A DNA stretch of 64,000 bases from Helopsaltes ochotensis (GCA_013400155.1 VXBM01001012.1:166011-230010), one strand, 5' to 3'; shown: positions 47,691 to 58,839, numbered from the stretch's first letter. Made by a program: numbers and translations. Notes: generated by a model from the sequence alone, not told the origin.

Positions 47691-48240
47691 NNNNNNNNNN
47701 NNNNNNNNNNNNNNNNNNNNNNNNNNNNNNNNNNNNNNNNNNNNNNNNNNNNNNNNNNNNNNNNNNNNNNNNNNNNNNNNNNNNNNNNNNNNNNNNNNNN
47801 NNNNNNNNNNNNNNNNNNNNNNNNNNNNNNNNNNNNNNNNNNNNNNNNNNNNNNNNNNNNNNNNNNNNNNNNNNNNNNNNNNNNNNNNNNNNNNNNNNNN
47901 NNNNNNNNNNNNNNNNNNNNNNNNNNNNNNNNNNNNNNNNNNNNNNNNNNNNNNNNNNNNNNNNNNNNNNNNNNNNNNNNNNNNNNNNNNNNNNNNNNNN
48001 NNNNNNNNNNNNNNNNNNNNNNNNNNNNNNNNNNNNNNNNNNNNNNNNNNNNNNNNNNNNNNNNNNNNNNNNNNNNNNNNNNNNNNNNNNNNNNNNNNNN
48101 NNNNNNNNNNNNNNNNNNNNNNNNNNNNNNNNNNNNNNNNNNNNNNNNNNNNNNNNNNNNNNNNNNNNNNNNNNNNNNNNNNNNNNNNNNNNNNNNNNNN
48201 NNNNNNNNNNNNNNNNNNNNNNNNNNNNNNNNNNNNNNNN
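47691..48240. other. Assembly gap (550 N)
   Basis: A gap of 550 N. It lies about 120 bp left of a dense nest of LTRs, so the missing part may be repetitive. Confidence 0.99.
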
Positions 48241-48356
48241 GAAATTGTATAAAACATTACACTAGATGGCAATCTGAGAGAAAACTAATTACATAAATAT
48301 CTACTGCAGGTCTGAAAAATAGTTTCTTCAGGAGATAATTTATAGCGTGTACTTCT

Positions 48357-48616
48357 ATCATGGCTTAACCCCAGCCGGCAACTAAGCATGATATAGATGC
48401 TCTCTTATAACCCCATCCATTCCACTGGATGGGGACAAGAATAAGAAAAAAGGTTAAACCCACAAACTCATATAAAAAGGCCTTAAAAGTTGAAGTAAAA
48501 TATAGTAGCAACAAAAACAATAACAATAATAATAATTGTAATTAAAAGGGAAACGAGAGATATTAATAAAACCCAAGAAAAGTAAGTCATGCAATGTCCT
48601 AGGTTACAATGTAAGA
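48357..48616 (-). mobile_element. ERVL-type LTR, left part (minus strand)
   Basis: The + strand begins TATCATGGCTTAACCCCAGCCGGCAACTAAGC, then CCACTGGATGGGGACAAGAATAAG, AGGTTAAACCCAC and a (AAT)n-like stretch. This is the reverse complement of the LTR 3' end, including the characteristic AATAATAATAAT block. It continues at 49167-49449 after an inserted LTR. No PBS or leader lies to its left. It may therefore be a solo LTR. Confidence 0.8.
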
Positions 48617-49166
48617 TGTGCCTGAAGTCTGTATCCTATCACCATCTCCATGAGCTGTTGAGCAGGTGGGGCAGTGCTTCCCTTATCTCCTGTTAATGGA
48701 CCTTTCAATGCCTTGCCCCATGACTCACAGGTAACTCCCTCCGGGAGCTGTCTCTGTTTAATGGGCAATCAAGGACCCACTGCAGGACTCATAGAATGAG
48801 ATCTTCCCATTGTGAGATGCTCCGCTCAGAGGGAGGAGCCAAGCATTCCCACCTGGATATAATGTGAGATTTGGGACAGCATGTGGGGGTTCTTGTCCAC
48901 TGGATTTGCAGAGGACAAGAGCTACCAGACCTTTCTGTGAGATCACTCCTTCAACTAGACTGCTTCATCTGGACCGCTACCACCACCCTAACTAACAGGG
49001 TGTCAGGTTGTATTCTGACTCTGTCAGTGGTTTTGTTTTTGTACTTTTGCATTTGTTTTATTTTATGTTACTTCTTTCTCTTCCTCTTATTAAATTGCAT
49101 TTCTGACTTGGAGTCTCTCACTGGTTTTGCTTTTAATCTAGTACTTGCAAAATACAATTTTTCACC
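48617..49166 (+). mobile_element. ERVL-type LTR nested in sense orientation
   Basis: CCACCTGGATATAATGTGAG near 48850 gives a TATA-like box. It is followed by GGACAGCATGTGGGGGTTC, GCAGAGGACAAGAGCTACCAGACC, CCTAACTAACAGGGTGTCAGG, then TTATTAAATTGCATTTCTGACTTGG (ATTAAA polyadenylation signal near 49089) and GAGTCTCTCACTGG. The U3-R-U5 order is clear. The start may be TGTGCC at 48617 or TGTTAATGG at 48691, and the end near CACCA at 49162-49166; no target duplication was found. It interrupts a minus-strand LTR of another type. Confidence 0.75.
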
Positions 49167-49449
49167 ATGTTCTGACTGATGCCCCACCCAGAAATAGTAG
49201 TTATTTAAAAATACATACTATTTTGAGTAGGATATTTTTAAAACACAGCCCTGAGTGATGGTCATCTCCCAGCCAGCTTATATACACAGAACATGATAGT
49301 CTGTTATGGAATATCCTTTTGAGCATTTCAGATCAGCTGCCATGGCTGTGCTCCCTCCCACTTTCTTGTGCACCTGCTCCCTGACTCAGCATGGGAAAAT
49401 GAAAAGTTCTTATCTTTGGGTCAACCCTACTCACCAACAACTAGAACAT
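49167..49449 (-). mobile_element. ERVL-type LTR, right part (minus strand)
   Basis: The LTR from 48357 resumes with CCCAGCCAGCTTATATACACAGAACATGATAG (reverse complement of its TATA box region). TTATGGAATATCCTTTTG, GGCTGTGCTCCCTCCCACTTTCTTGTGCACC and ACAACTAGAACATC follow. It breaks off where the CR1 3' end starts, before the LTR terminus is reached. Confidence 0.75.
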
Positions 49450-49494
49450 CACAGAATCACAGAGTATGCTGAATTGGAAGGGACCCACAAGAAT
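49450..49494 (-). mobile_element. CR1 LINE fragment, left part
   Basis: CACAGAATCACAGAG, then GAATTGGAAGGGACCCACAA, is the reverse complement of the CR1 3' end. It is cut at 49494 by a solo LTR and resumes at 49989. Confidence 0.85.
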
Positions 49495-49988
49495 TGTTAG
49501 CGTAGAAACACATAATCACAGGATGATTATATGCCGGTGCTTTCATTGAAGAGAAGAGCTCTGGCAGTCAGGGTGCAGACCCAAATCTGACTCCGACATG
49601 GATTCGCTACAGACCTGTTTTTATCTCTTTCACTGTTATATAACTATATATTAATTATTAAAGTTATATTGTTTTATTGTAAACATTGATTCTATCCAAG
49701 CATGAATTCTTCCTGTTTACTCTAGGCCCCTTAAACACGGTTTCTCATGATTCTTTCTTACGATTATATAAGCATTATTCAATTATCCCACATTTAACAA
49801 TCATATCATTTATCATATGATGATTATGCAGGTGCAGTTCCACATGATCTACCCCCTCTTTCGTTCCCACTTCAGCCCATGTTCCTTCCCAGACCTTACC
49901 CAGCCCAACCTATTTTCCGTTCCTCCCCCCCCGATTCTATTGTATACAATTCTCGTGATTTTAGAAACATTTTAATCGTATGCTATCA
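49495..49988. mobile_element. Solo LTR nested in CR1, 4-bp TSD
   Basis: A 494-bp element begins TGTTAGC and ends GCTATCA, an imperfect 7-bp inverted terminal repeat with TG...CA ends. The left flank ends CCCACAA-GAAT and the right flank starts GGAT-CATCAAG. The related CR1 copy at 42660-42680 reads CCCACAAGGATCATCAAG without a break. So the insertion duplicated GGAT (left copy mutated to GAAT), and removal of the element restores a continuous CR1. A 4-bp duplication points to an ERV1/gamma-like integrase. ATTAAA near 49657 could be a polyadenylation signal on the + strand, but the orientation is not certain. No internal viral sequence is present. Confidence 0.8.
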
Positions 49989-50095
49989 GGATCATCAAGT
50001 CTAATTCCTGGTCCTGCACAGGACCATCCCCAAGAGTCACTCCATGTGCCTGAGAGCATTGTCCAAATGCTTCTTGACCTCTGTCAGCTTGGTGC
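49989..50095 (-). mobile_element. CR1 LINE fragment, right part
   Basis: GGATCATCAAGTCTAATTCC, GTCCTGCACAGGACCATCCCCAAGAGTCACTCCATGTGCC, then GAGAGCATTGTCCAAATGCTTCTTGACCTCTGTCAGC. This continues the CR1 exactly from the point of the solo LTR insertion. It stops near 50095 where ERV LTR sequence starts. Confidence 0.85.
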
Positions 50096-50338
50096 TTAAT
50101 TGCTCCAAGCTCCTTTTTATAGCTAGTTTGAATTTCTCAGGCTTGGGAAGCCTATTGGTTGTAAATCTCTGCACCACGCAGATCTCTGGCCAGTGGCGTG
50201 TCTGCATCCAGGACTTAGGTGGGAATACTGAGATCTTTGTTCCTTTACGGGCTTCTAGAGCAAGCCAGCTCAGCTGAATGATGTCTGCTATGATCAGACT
50301 TATTATATCCAGCTGTAAAGCAGCTGTATATTGCTACA
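50096..50338 (-). mobile_element. ERVL-like 3' LTR, truncated
   Basis: On the minus strand this starts TGTAGCAATATACAGC right after a polypurine tract. It runs to a TATA box CTATAAAAAGG (reverse complement at 50112-50122) and is cut off about 20 bp later at the CR1. So it holds U3 and the promoter but no R-U5 or terminal CA. Its position downstream of pol and PPT identifies it as the 3' LTR of the minus-strand provirus. It differs from the TGTCCTGG-type LTRs elsewhere in the window. Confidence 0.65.
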
Positions 50339-50350
50339 TTTCCTCCCCTT
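50339..50350 (-). other. Retroviral polypurine tract
   Basis: Minus strand AAGGGGAGGAAA ends exactly at the TG of the LTR (50338). This is the primer site for plus-strand DNA synthesis in retroviruses. It also fixes the orientation and the boundary between internal sequence and LTR. Confidence 0.7.
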
Positions 50351-51945
50351 GTTTTTATTAAATATGAAAGTTGTATTCTACTATCCCATTTTCAAGGGCC
50401 CTTTTGCAAGTAGGGAGCTGCAAAAGGAGCTGTTAGGTGAGATCACAATCTTTTAGGCTAGCATGCACACAGGTTGACTGCTTATGGTTACAAATTACAA
50501 CTTAACACTGAAATAAAGAAACACTCAACTTTTAGAACTGTGAGAAAAAAACAATTAACAGAAAAACACTTTGTAAACAGAACAACAGTTTGTAAACAAA
50601 TAGAATCCTTAAATGAACTGACACTTTAGAGTCTCAGATTTCTGTTAGGTAGATGAAGAAGCTATTTTCATTACTGTTCTATACACGGCTCCACAAAGTC
50701 TGGTAAAGGGCTGAGTAATGAGCCATTTTAAGGCTAATGTGGGATACTTTATGCCTTCTAATACAGTAGACCCTGTCAAAAATCTGTTCCCACTCAGACT
50801 CCCCATACCGATCCCTCCTTCACAGGTTAAGTGGGGCAGCAGTGATGCATGGCCTAATTGTAGCTGTTTGTCCTTCAGGATCTTTCACCAAAACTGGTTT
50901 GCTGCTCAAACAGCTTTGTAAACCAGCTGTATATTGCTACCCTTTATCCCATTCTATGGTATATAAAATCTTTTATTGTGCAGGGCCAGTCTGATCAGCA
51001 GGTTGTCTCTTGCTAACTAACCACATGACTTTTACAAATAATTATTCCAGTGATTGCCCCATTGCTCTCAATGTAGTCTTTAACAGTACATTGTGTCATT
51101 CCATTTTTCTGGAGGTTGGTGCATGATAAGGAATGTGGTATTCCTACCCAATGTCATGCTCTTTGGCCCACATGTCAATGAGATTGCTTTGGAAATTAGT
51201 TTCATTTTCTGATTCAGTTTTTTCTGGAGTACCATGTCACTACAAGAGTTGTTTTTCAGGGCCCAGGATAGTATTCTCGGTGGTGGCAAGGGACACAGCA
51301 TATGTTTCCAGGCTCCCAGTGATTGCTTTCACTGCTGCACATGGAACTTGAAGGTTTGTCACATGCAATATAGTTAATCTGCCAGATCTATTCATATTCG
51401 TATTTCAGCTGTCACCTTCCATACCCTGAGAGGTTTTAAAACTTGGTTAATTGAGCACGTGTTTCACATTCATATATAATGTGGGATTGTATTCATGGTC
51501 AAGTCCACCCTTCAATAACAAGCCCATCATTGTGTTGCATCTCTTGATGGCCTGAGGTATCAAGGGCCAGCTGATCTAGAAATAATTCATCATTATATTG
51601 CCAGTCCAGATCCCCCTGAGACACTTGAATCTTAGCAGCCTGAACACCTGTTAATTGTTCTGGTGATCTTCAGTAGCCAGATTCAGGTATGTGAACATAT
51701 GTGAACACACCTTCACAGCCAGGTTCTCCACCCAGGAGAATGGCTTGGCTCCCCTGGCAATGCCTTGTCACAGTGTGGCAGCCCAGATGGGTTTGTATCT
51801 GCCCTTCCAGTCAGTCTGATTGCACTGCTGCAGCCATCCTCACCTTTGCCACCATCCATGGATCAGTATAAAGTATTGGCCGCTTCTCTTGCTCAGCAGT
51901 GTTTAAAGCCAGCTGGAGAGCTTTACTGTAAAATTGCTATGTGAG
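50351..51945 (-). pseudogene. Decayed ERVL-like pol (RNase H, integrase)
   Basis: Remnant of an endogenous retrovirus polymerase gene, read right to left. RNase H end: codons near 51848-51930 give a helix-like A-L-Q-L-A-L-N-T-A-E-Q-E-K segment followed by a TD-W-VA motif. Integrase core at about 51060-51300: the acidic position of the second catalytic residue (51207-51209) reads Glu instead of Asp. The third catalytic Glu (51099-51101) lies exactly 35 residues further on, the D,D(35)E spacing. YHIPYHAP and LLKTTLRAMG blocks flank it. Two in-frame stops, likely from Trp codons, and frameshifts between the RNase H and integrase parts show it is dead. About 700 bp after integrase holds no recognised gene. 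No reverse transcriptase, gag or 5' LTR is seen, so the copy is 5'-truncated. Confidence 0.75.
50913..50937. repeat. Second copy of LTR-start sequence
   Basis: TTTGTAAACCAGCTGTATATTGCTAC near 50912-50937 repeats, with one difference in 24 bases, the TGTAAAGCAGCTGTATATTGCTAC at 50314-50337 that marks the LTR start. It is in the same orientation, about 600 bp apart. Confidence 0.6.
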
Positions 51946-52789
51946 TATATAAAAACCTCCCATCCATCAGTGTTTTAAAGCAAAGTAAAATTCTAAATTT
52001 GTTCTCTGAGCTTTGATATGTTTCGTACACTGTCTCCAAGTGATTAGCATCACAATCTGTACTTTGTGACAGCAGAGTTATTTCTGTTCTAGTCCAGATG
52101 ATGGGCCCTTACCAGGTATTACTCAGGCTAGTCTGTGAAATTACTCTTTCTAAAAGATTGATATAAATTTCATACCATTGTTGCAGGACATTGTGGGGAC
52201 AAGTACTGGAAAGCAACAATTTTTTTTTTCTCCTTTCCAAATACAAGAAAAAATCACGCAGAGATTGTATTCTTTTCAAAATACAGCAGGATGATGCATT
52301 TTAAGGCCTATATTTTGGTCTAGTTTAAGTTGTAATATCTTATGTATTAGCCTCCCTAAAACGGAAATCAGAAACATGCTTAGTTTAAAAGTTAAAGTGG
52401 GACTACATAGCTTAGTATTGAAATAAATAAATAAAGTAGCAGCTTTCTGATCAGGGTATGAACAGGCCACTTGACAAGGTAGTTAGTCTCCTTGAGTTCT
52501 GTCCTCATTATTCCTGTAGATTTCAATCACAATGAAACGAGGTTTTGTCCAGCGCTCCTGATAAGGGTCTGTGAACTACGTGGATGGGAGGATAAGATAC
52601 TTTTCTTGGACCACTGAATCAGTTCAACAATTTTTATCTTTCATAAGCTTTTCATTACCTCCCCTTTCATTTAATCTCTTCTGCCGTTTTTCTCACAGAC
52701 ACTGATCTCAATTCTACCTTTAAAATCTTCATGTCAACCTCTTGACCTCTCCTTCTCCAGAAAGCATGAAAGACTCATTTCCTGTTGTA
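51946..52789. other. Unassigned sequence right of the ERV
   Basis: No further retroviral motif could be read beyond 51945. The stretch is moderately AT-rich with no gene or identified repeat. The ERV boundary may lie anywhere up to about 52130. Confidence 0.4.
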
Positions 52790-53010
52790 AATTTCTCTTT
52801 AAGGGGATCTAATTAGGAGAGACACCAATTACAGCCACTATGTACTAGAACACCTTTTAATTAAGCTGTTGTTATTAAGTGCAGATAATTGTCTGTACAA
52901 TACATTCACAATGTGCCCCTTCCCATTAGCACACATCGGCATAGATGCATAATCACCATTATTAATTGTCACCTGTTTTGAGCAACAGCTGACAGGACAG
53001 CCATAGCTGT
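52790..53010. promoter_or_regulatory. Strong candidate enhancer / CNE
   Basis: Within 190 bp are CTAATTAG (52809), CCAATTACA (52825), TTTAATTAAG (52856), GATAATTGTC (52883), ATGCATAAT (52946), ATTAATTGTC (52961), the E-boxes CACCTG (52970) and CAGCTG (52986), and a MEIS-type TGACAG (52990). The DNA is not repetitive and not uniformly AT-rich. Dense, spaced homeodomain sites next to E-boxes are typical of vertebrate developmental enhancers. Conservation was not tested, and the target gene lies outside the window. Confidence 0.4.
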
Positions 53011-53659
53011 TAACAGAAACAGAGAGTCACAGAGTGGCTAAATTGTTTTCTCAAAGTCCTTCAAGAAGATTCTTCTTTCATCAGGTGTTTATGTAATTCT
53101 GAAGTACTTTTCTGCATTAACACCCACTACTTTCTTGGATGCTCTCTGAGCTACTCAAACCCACTGTTCATGTTGGTGTTTACTGCTGATATAGGCGGAA
53201 AACTATGGACGTTCTGAATTCACCTGCACTTGTGGACTGAGCAGGACTGTGAGTTTCCAGAGCCCATCAGGTATTAGACACATTTACAAGATACCTCTCA
53301 GCATCTGTTTTTCACTCTTCAGCCTGCTATTTTCTTACAGATAGCTTTTCAGCCATATCTATTGGCATCTGCAGAACCTGCTTGCCTAAACTCATACAGA
53401 AGGGAATTTTATGATGCCTCCCCCCTGGCCACAACTCCTAATGTTTTTGAGAAGCTTTCAGTTGTTAAGCACAAGTGTTTCCATTATACTGAATGCTGCC
53501 ATATGGGAAGTATCTCTATTCTACTGCGTAGCACTACATAAGTCCCATTCTTAATAGTACTCTGTGAGTTCACCTCACCATCAGCCTTCACCTATCACTC
53601 TTTTAACTGCCTCTTCCTTTTGGCAACTGTTTTTCATAGATTCATGGACTTCAATTTTG
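53011..53659. other. Unique DNA, no gene
   Basis: Somewhat less AT-rich; no ORF or repeat is recognised. A possible CR1-like GATTCATGGA near 53637 is too short to call. Confidence 0.45.
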
Positions 53660-53775
53660 AGGGTTTTTTTGGTTTTGTTTCTTTTTTTCAGCTCCCATTA
53701 GAAAAACAAACAAACTAACTAACAACACCTCCCCCCCAAAAAAAACCAAAACAAAACCAAAAAAACCCCAATTTT
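53660..53775. repeat. Paired G/T tract and A/C tract
   Basis: A G/T-rich arm (GGGTTTTTTTGGTTTTGTTTC, 53660-53690) is followed by an A/C-rich arm (AAAAACAAACAAAC and CCCCCCCAAAAAAAACCAAAACAAAACC, 53700-53775). The two arms can pair imperfectly into a long hairpin. Confidence 0.75.
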
Positions 53776-56700
53776 TCCTGCCTTGTGCAAAAGCTGTGAA
53801 TAGCTGCAATTTCCCTTGTCAAGGAAGGCAGAGAAAGGGAAAAACCTTACTTTGCCACAAAACATTTTTACTTCATTATTACTTGACTACAGCACCAATA
53901 AAAAACACATGCATATTAGTTATGGAAATCATTGAGCATGTGACAATATTCCAAGCACCAGTCTTGAACTTTGCTTACCATATGAGACAGTTGTTCTAAT
54001 TAAGAGTGATGAACTGTCAGTAGTTTTGGCTTCTGTCACAACATTTAAAATAGCAGCCCATCATTGGGAAAACCTGTTTTGGAGGTTGTATAATATATAC
54101 AGGTTTCCTAGGGATCATGTAAGCATGAAATACCCGGAGATAGTCTTCAAAGTAAGCAGTTATAGATACTTATTTCTTGCCATATATTCACAGTGGAAGG
54201 TATATTTTTTATCCGTATTTTCACCCATGGTTTATTCATCTTATGCACCCAGTAACTATGTATAAAGTAGGATCCCCAGCTACAACTCATTGCCCACTGT
54301 ACACTGAAGTATTTTCACTCCCTTTATTTGTTAACAATATCAAGAAAAAAAAAGACTGTCTACAAACTGATTCAATGTCATCGTACATCTAGGACAGCAT
54401 TATCATGGACACAACGCGCCGTATCAGAAACTGAAGGTTTGCTTTAAAAGTAAGTCTCCCTGCCAACCTATTAAGTCCCCTGAATGATGTTAAGAATTAT
54501 TCCTCAGGGAGGAATCCTGTTTATTACAGGAATTTTTCATTAGGTTTTTCATGTTGATTCTGCCTTTGATGAAAAACAATAAAAAAAGTAAAAAGAAAAA
54601 AAATTCCAGAATTTTGCCAGGATTATATGAACCATTTAACCTTCCACTTGAAAACTGGATGCATAATTTTCCTTTGCTGGGAACTCTATAAATACATTGA
54701 GGACAAAGACAGACACCCTTATTATTTTATAGGTTTGCATCAGGAAGGTATTTGTCTTTGTTATATTCATATTCAGTAAATTATCTAAGTGCAATGAAAA
54801 ATACAAATATGAAATGCACTATCTATTCTAGAAACACACATATTTCATGTTTCATTGCTTACATGCTGCAAATCTTTCATTTCTATATTGCATGGTTACA
54901 GAGGAGGTAAAATAAATTTTTTACATACATAGAATTTTAGCTGTCTCCAAGACTGATCTTTCTCCTAGATAAATTTAGTTTTACTTCAGTCATCAGCATT
55001 ATTTATCTCTGAAATAGACAACTTTCTTAATTCAACACTCAGCAGTACTGTGGAAATATTGATCTGCAATCAACTGCTGACACAGTTATCTTTGCTTAAG
55101 CTGCATGTTTACTGAACTGCAAACACAGCAGTATTACAGGCATATATAAGAATTATTTCTACCACAAAGGAAAAAAAAAAAAACTATGGAAAGCATTTCA
55201 TCTAAATGGCTTTGTCTGAGTTTTATTCTAACACTTATTTTTACCAAAGGTACTTTTAGGGTACGTTCATATTTTGTTTTTCCTCCCATAATTTTTTTGG
55301 GGGGTTTATATTTGTTGGCTATCTGGTTGGTTTGGGGACTTTCTTTTCTTTTTAATTGTGAATATAATGTTAGGAGAAATTTTCCTCCACTAATCTCATT
55401 TTCATTTTCCTTTTAGCAACGTATGATTGTCAACAAAATTGAAATTACTCAAGAGCTATTTCCATTGTCTCCACAGGTGCTCTTTTGGTTGGGAATCCCA
55501 ACTAGCAGGACTTTTAAAATACTTCTGGCCATTTAGGTTTGCATAAACAGCCAAGTTCCTTGTCATCAATACAGTCTGCTTGATTTTGACAGATTACACT
55601 ATCAAAGACTATGTTTATATTTAGTACATACAGCTCCATAGAAAATTAGTGGAAGGTATTCCTGTTTATTCCAGAGATTAATTCAATTTTATTACAAGTG
55701 GAGGTGCATAGAATGAGGGAAATTCTCTGTAATTTAGAAGGGAGACAAATCAAATCAGGTGTGTTGAAATGGTACCAAAGTGGACAGTCTTTTTAGACTG
55801 TAGTCTTTACAATCCCATTATATAAACATAGAAATATAAAGTGCACATTTTGGGATAACATTTTGTGCTAGCGACAGTGAATGTTAAATACGTTTAAAAA
55901 TTTGTCATCAAAACAGATAACCTTATTTTGTAATTTAGCTGAGAATAAAAATAATTGAATAACCAAACACACAATAAAAGGGCTGACTTCAAAAGATGGA
56001 GCTAATAATTGAATGCCTTAATCTCCAAAGTCAACTTTTCAAATTAAAATTGCAATTAAGTGGGAAGGGTTTAATATATATGTATGTCTGTGTATTTGCA
56101 AAGAATAGTTAGCCACTGTAATGACTACAACTGACTTTGAAATTATGAATACTGCAGAAAACTTATTAAGAAACATTTATATTCACTTTCCAGGATATTA
56201 ATACATACTGAACATCATAAATACATGATTATTCAATAATTCAGTATAGCATTTCTAATTTTCCTTGTCATCTTAGTTATATTTTTATTAGTATAACAAA
56301 AATAACAGTAGTCAGTAATACCCATCCAAGAAGTGGAAAATGCAAGCATCATATCAAATACACAAACATGGATGACTCTCTTAAGTAGCACCCACCCCCC
56401 AAAAGATCTAAGAATCCTTACTGCTTAAAGTACAACTTAAAAAGAATTTTAGTACTTAAATCCCAGGCTGTGATTCCAGAAAATGACTGCTAAGGAATGC
56501 CAGGAATTGCAGATAATTTTATTTAACTTCATACTCCGGATTTTGTAGTTTTTCAGAGCCATGTATACCACAAAGCTGACAGATCTAGGCTTTCAAGCCT
56601 TTTCAGAAACCTCAGGCTGTTTGGATATTTTCAAATCAGGCAGACACTGTACTGACAGGCCCAAGCTGATCTGATTTTTCAAAGACATCTGACATGCACA

Positions 56701-57177
56701 TATCATCCATATAAGAAAAACACAGCAACCCCAAGGCCATTCTCATGAAAAATGACAGCCAGAGAGAGAGGTGGTTCACATTAAATAACAGCCTAATGCC
56801 TGAAGTAGAGTGGGAACTGTGGATCAGTTCTAACCTGGGCCAGAAAAGTTCGAATTTGACATCTTCTGAGAGGAGGTTCAAGCCCTAAGCTTGGAGTACA
56901 AAAGCTGCATAGCCAAAGAAAAAGCATGGAAACAAAGAGGAGAGAATATAAATGTACAATGTGAGAATATAAATGTATGTTTTTTAAGTTTTAAACTTTT
57001 ACTAACCAGTGGGAATCACAGTCCAAGGTAATTAGATACCACCATGCATTTTCTTAATGAACAATGAAAACCCATCATATTAATATATTTCTATCTGGGA
57101 GATCACTTAAAATTCAATGCTTATTCAAATTTGTATTTCCTTTTCTATATAGAACAGTCTCACTAAGACTAATTTAA
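53776..57177. other. Long unique AT-rich stretch, no gene
   Basis: ORFs of 67-81 codons near 53796, 54026, 55186 and 56636-56881 have no recognisable features. A C7 run lies near 56394. No mobile element is recognised. Confidence 0.5.
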
Positions 57178-57295
57178 AACAAACAAACGAAAAACCAAAA
57201 AACCACACCTCAAATAAACAGCAACAACCAAAAAAACCCAAAAAACAAAAAACAAAAACCAAAAAAACCCAGCAAAACAAAACAGAAACACTCAC
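57178..57295. repeat. A/C-rich low-complexity tract
   Basis: AAACAAACAAACGAAAAACC, CAACAACCAAAAAAACCC and CAAAACAAAACAG units over 118 bp. The Phe/Leu/Cys-rich minus ORF across it is a composition artefact. Confidence 0.8.
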
Positions 57296-58839
57296 ATTCC
57301 TAAACAGGAAAGAACTCATCTTGCTTTTATATGAACACAATTTTTTTTACATAAACCCTGACAAAACTATATTCAGTGCTCTGATAAAATTGCCGTGCAA
57401 ACACAAGTTTTTTTGGTTTTTTTTTAAATAAAAGACACAAAATGAGAAATCTTGGAATGTGGATGCTGTGATTAATACTAACTTAGTCAGGCTGTATAAA
57501 GCTGACAATATTCTTGATTTTGTCCCTGGAATAGGAGAAAAAACAATTCTGAAGATGCAAATAAGTGTTGTATATCAATATTATGACTAGGCATGCATTA
57601 AATGAACAGAATATACATAATTGTACCTAAATCATCCACTTGTCTCCAGATTAAAATCCTTTATTTTCATCATAATGTGAGTTAAATTAGGCATAGTAAA
57701 TCTCAAGATGATATAAAGCAGTACTGATAAATTTTGTTATCTTGTCTGTACCATCATTATGCCACTTCCAGCATGAAATAACATATATTGGATTAAATGA
57801 AACTAAGGTATACCCACCCAAAATATTAAAACCAAGTTTTTCAGTTAACAAATTTTTGGATAAAAGGTCTCAATTCCTCTTGAAAATGAATCTTCATTTA
57901 AAAAAATAATCCTTATGTTCATGAATTAGTAGTCATGAGTAAGTGATACAGGTGCCCTTCTTCAACTGTTGATAAAGTTCTTCCTCCTTTATGAGCTGTA
58001 TGCTCTTGCACTTCACTCAACGCTGGATTATATGAATCTAGAAGTATAAAAAGCACAACATCTATAGGAATAAAATATTTATTTTTAGGAAAATAAGAGC
58101 TTAATTTAAATCTTAACATAAACCATTACTTGCTTTAAAAATGCCAATTTAACCCCATACTGGTAAACCAAAGATAATTAATCCCAAAAATTCTATAACT
58201 TTTCAAAAAATCTAACTTGCAAACTATTTCGGACTACCATTTCAGATGTCCATAGTACTGTGAGATTTGTCCTGAAGGTATTTTCTGTGCAATAAATAAC
58301 TTCCTCAGGACAGGTCATTATTTATTTATTTATTAGCCTCCTGACTTGAATAATATTTACCTTAGAAAGGAAAAACAATCTATAAAGTTTCTAAACACCT
58401 CCAGTGAGGCCTGAGACTACTTGTCCCTGTAATAGCCTACCTTTTTTTATATTTCCTCCTGTTTAAAAGATTTATTCAATCCCAAATTAGGAAAAAAAAT
58501 CTTCTATTTTTATGGCTGCAATTAATTAATGCAAATCATAAGTCACACAAAAAAAAAAAAAGTTCACTGTGAACACCTTTTTTTTTGGGGGGGGATGATT
58601 ACTTAGAAAAATGAAAACATATCAAAATACATTTAAATTTTAAATTTTTTCTTAACAACATATAGTTTTCCTTTGAGTTCCTGACAAGTCCTGATCTAGT
58701 ATATACTTGCTCTTATGCTTCATTTACACTGCTGACCAATGCTATTTCATATGCTGTTCATAAATTCACCTGTGCCTAAGCTATTCTGTCATCACTAAAG
58801 CAGATGTAATACACAAAAATATATTTTATGTTCTGAATT
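57296..58839. other. Unique AT-rich DNA, no gene
   Basis: Short (TTTA)n near 58320 and a T9-G8 run near 58580-58597. Nothing else. Confidence 0.5.

Noticed and set aside
47508..48296. 262-codon ORF on + and 194-codon ORF on -
   Set aside because: Nearly all codons are Ns from the 550-bp gap; there is no coding evidence.
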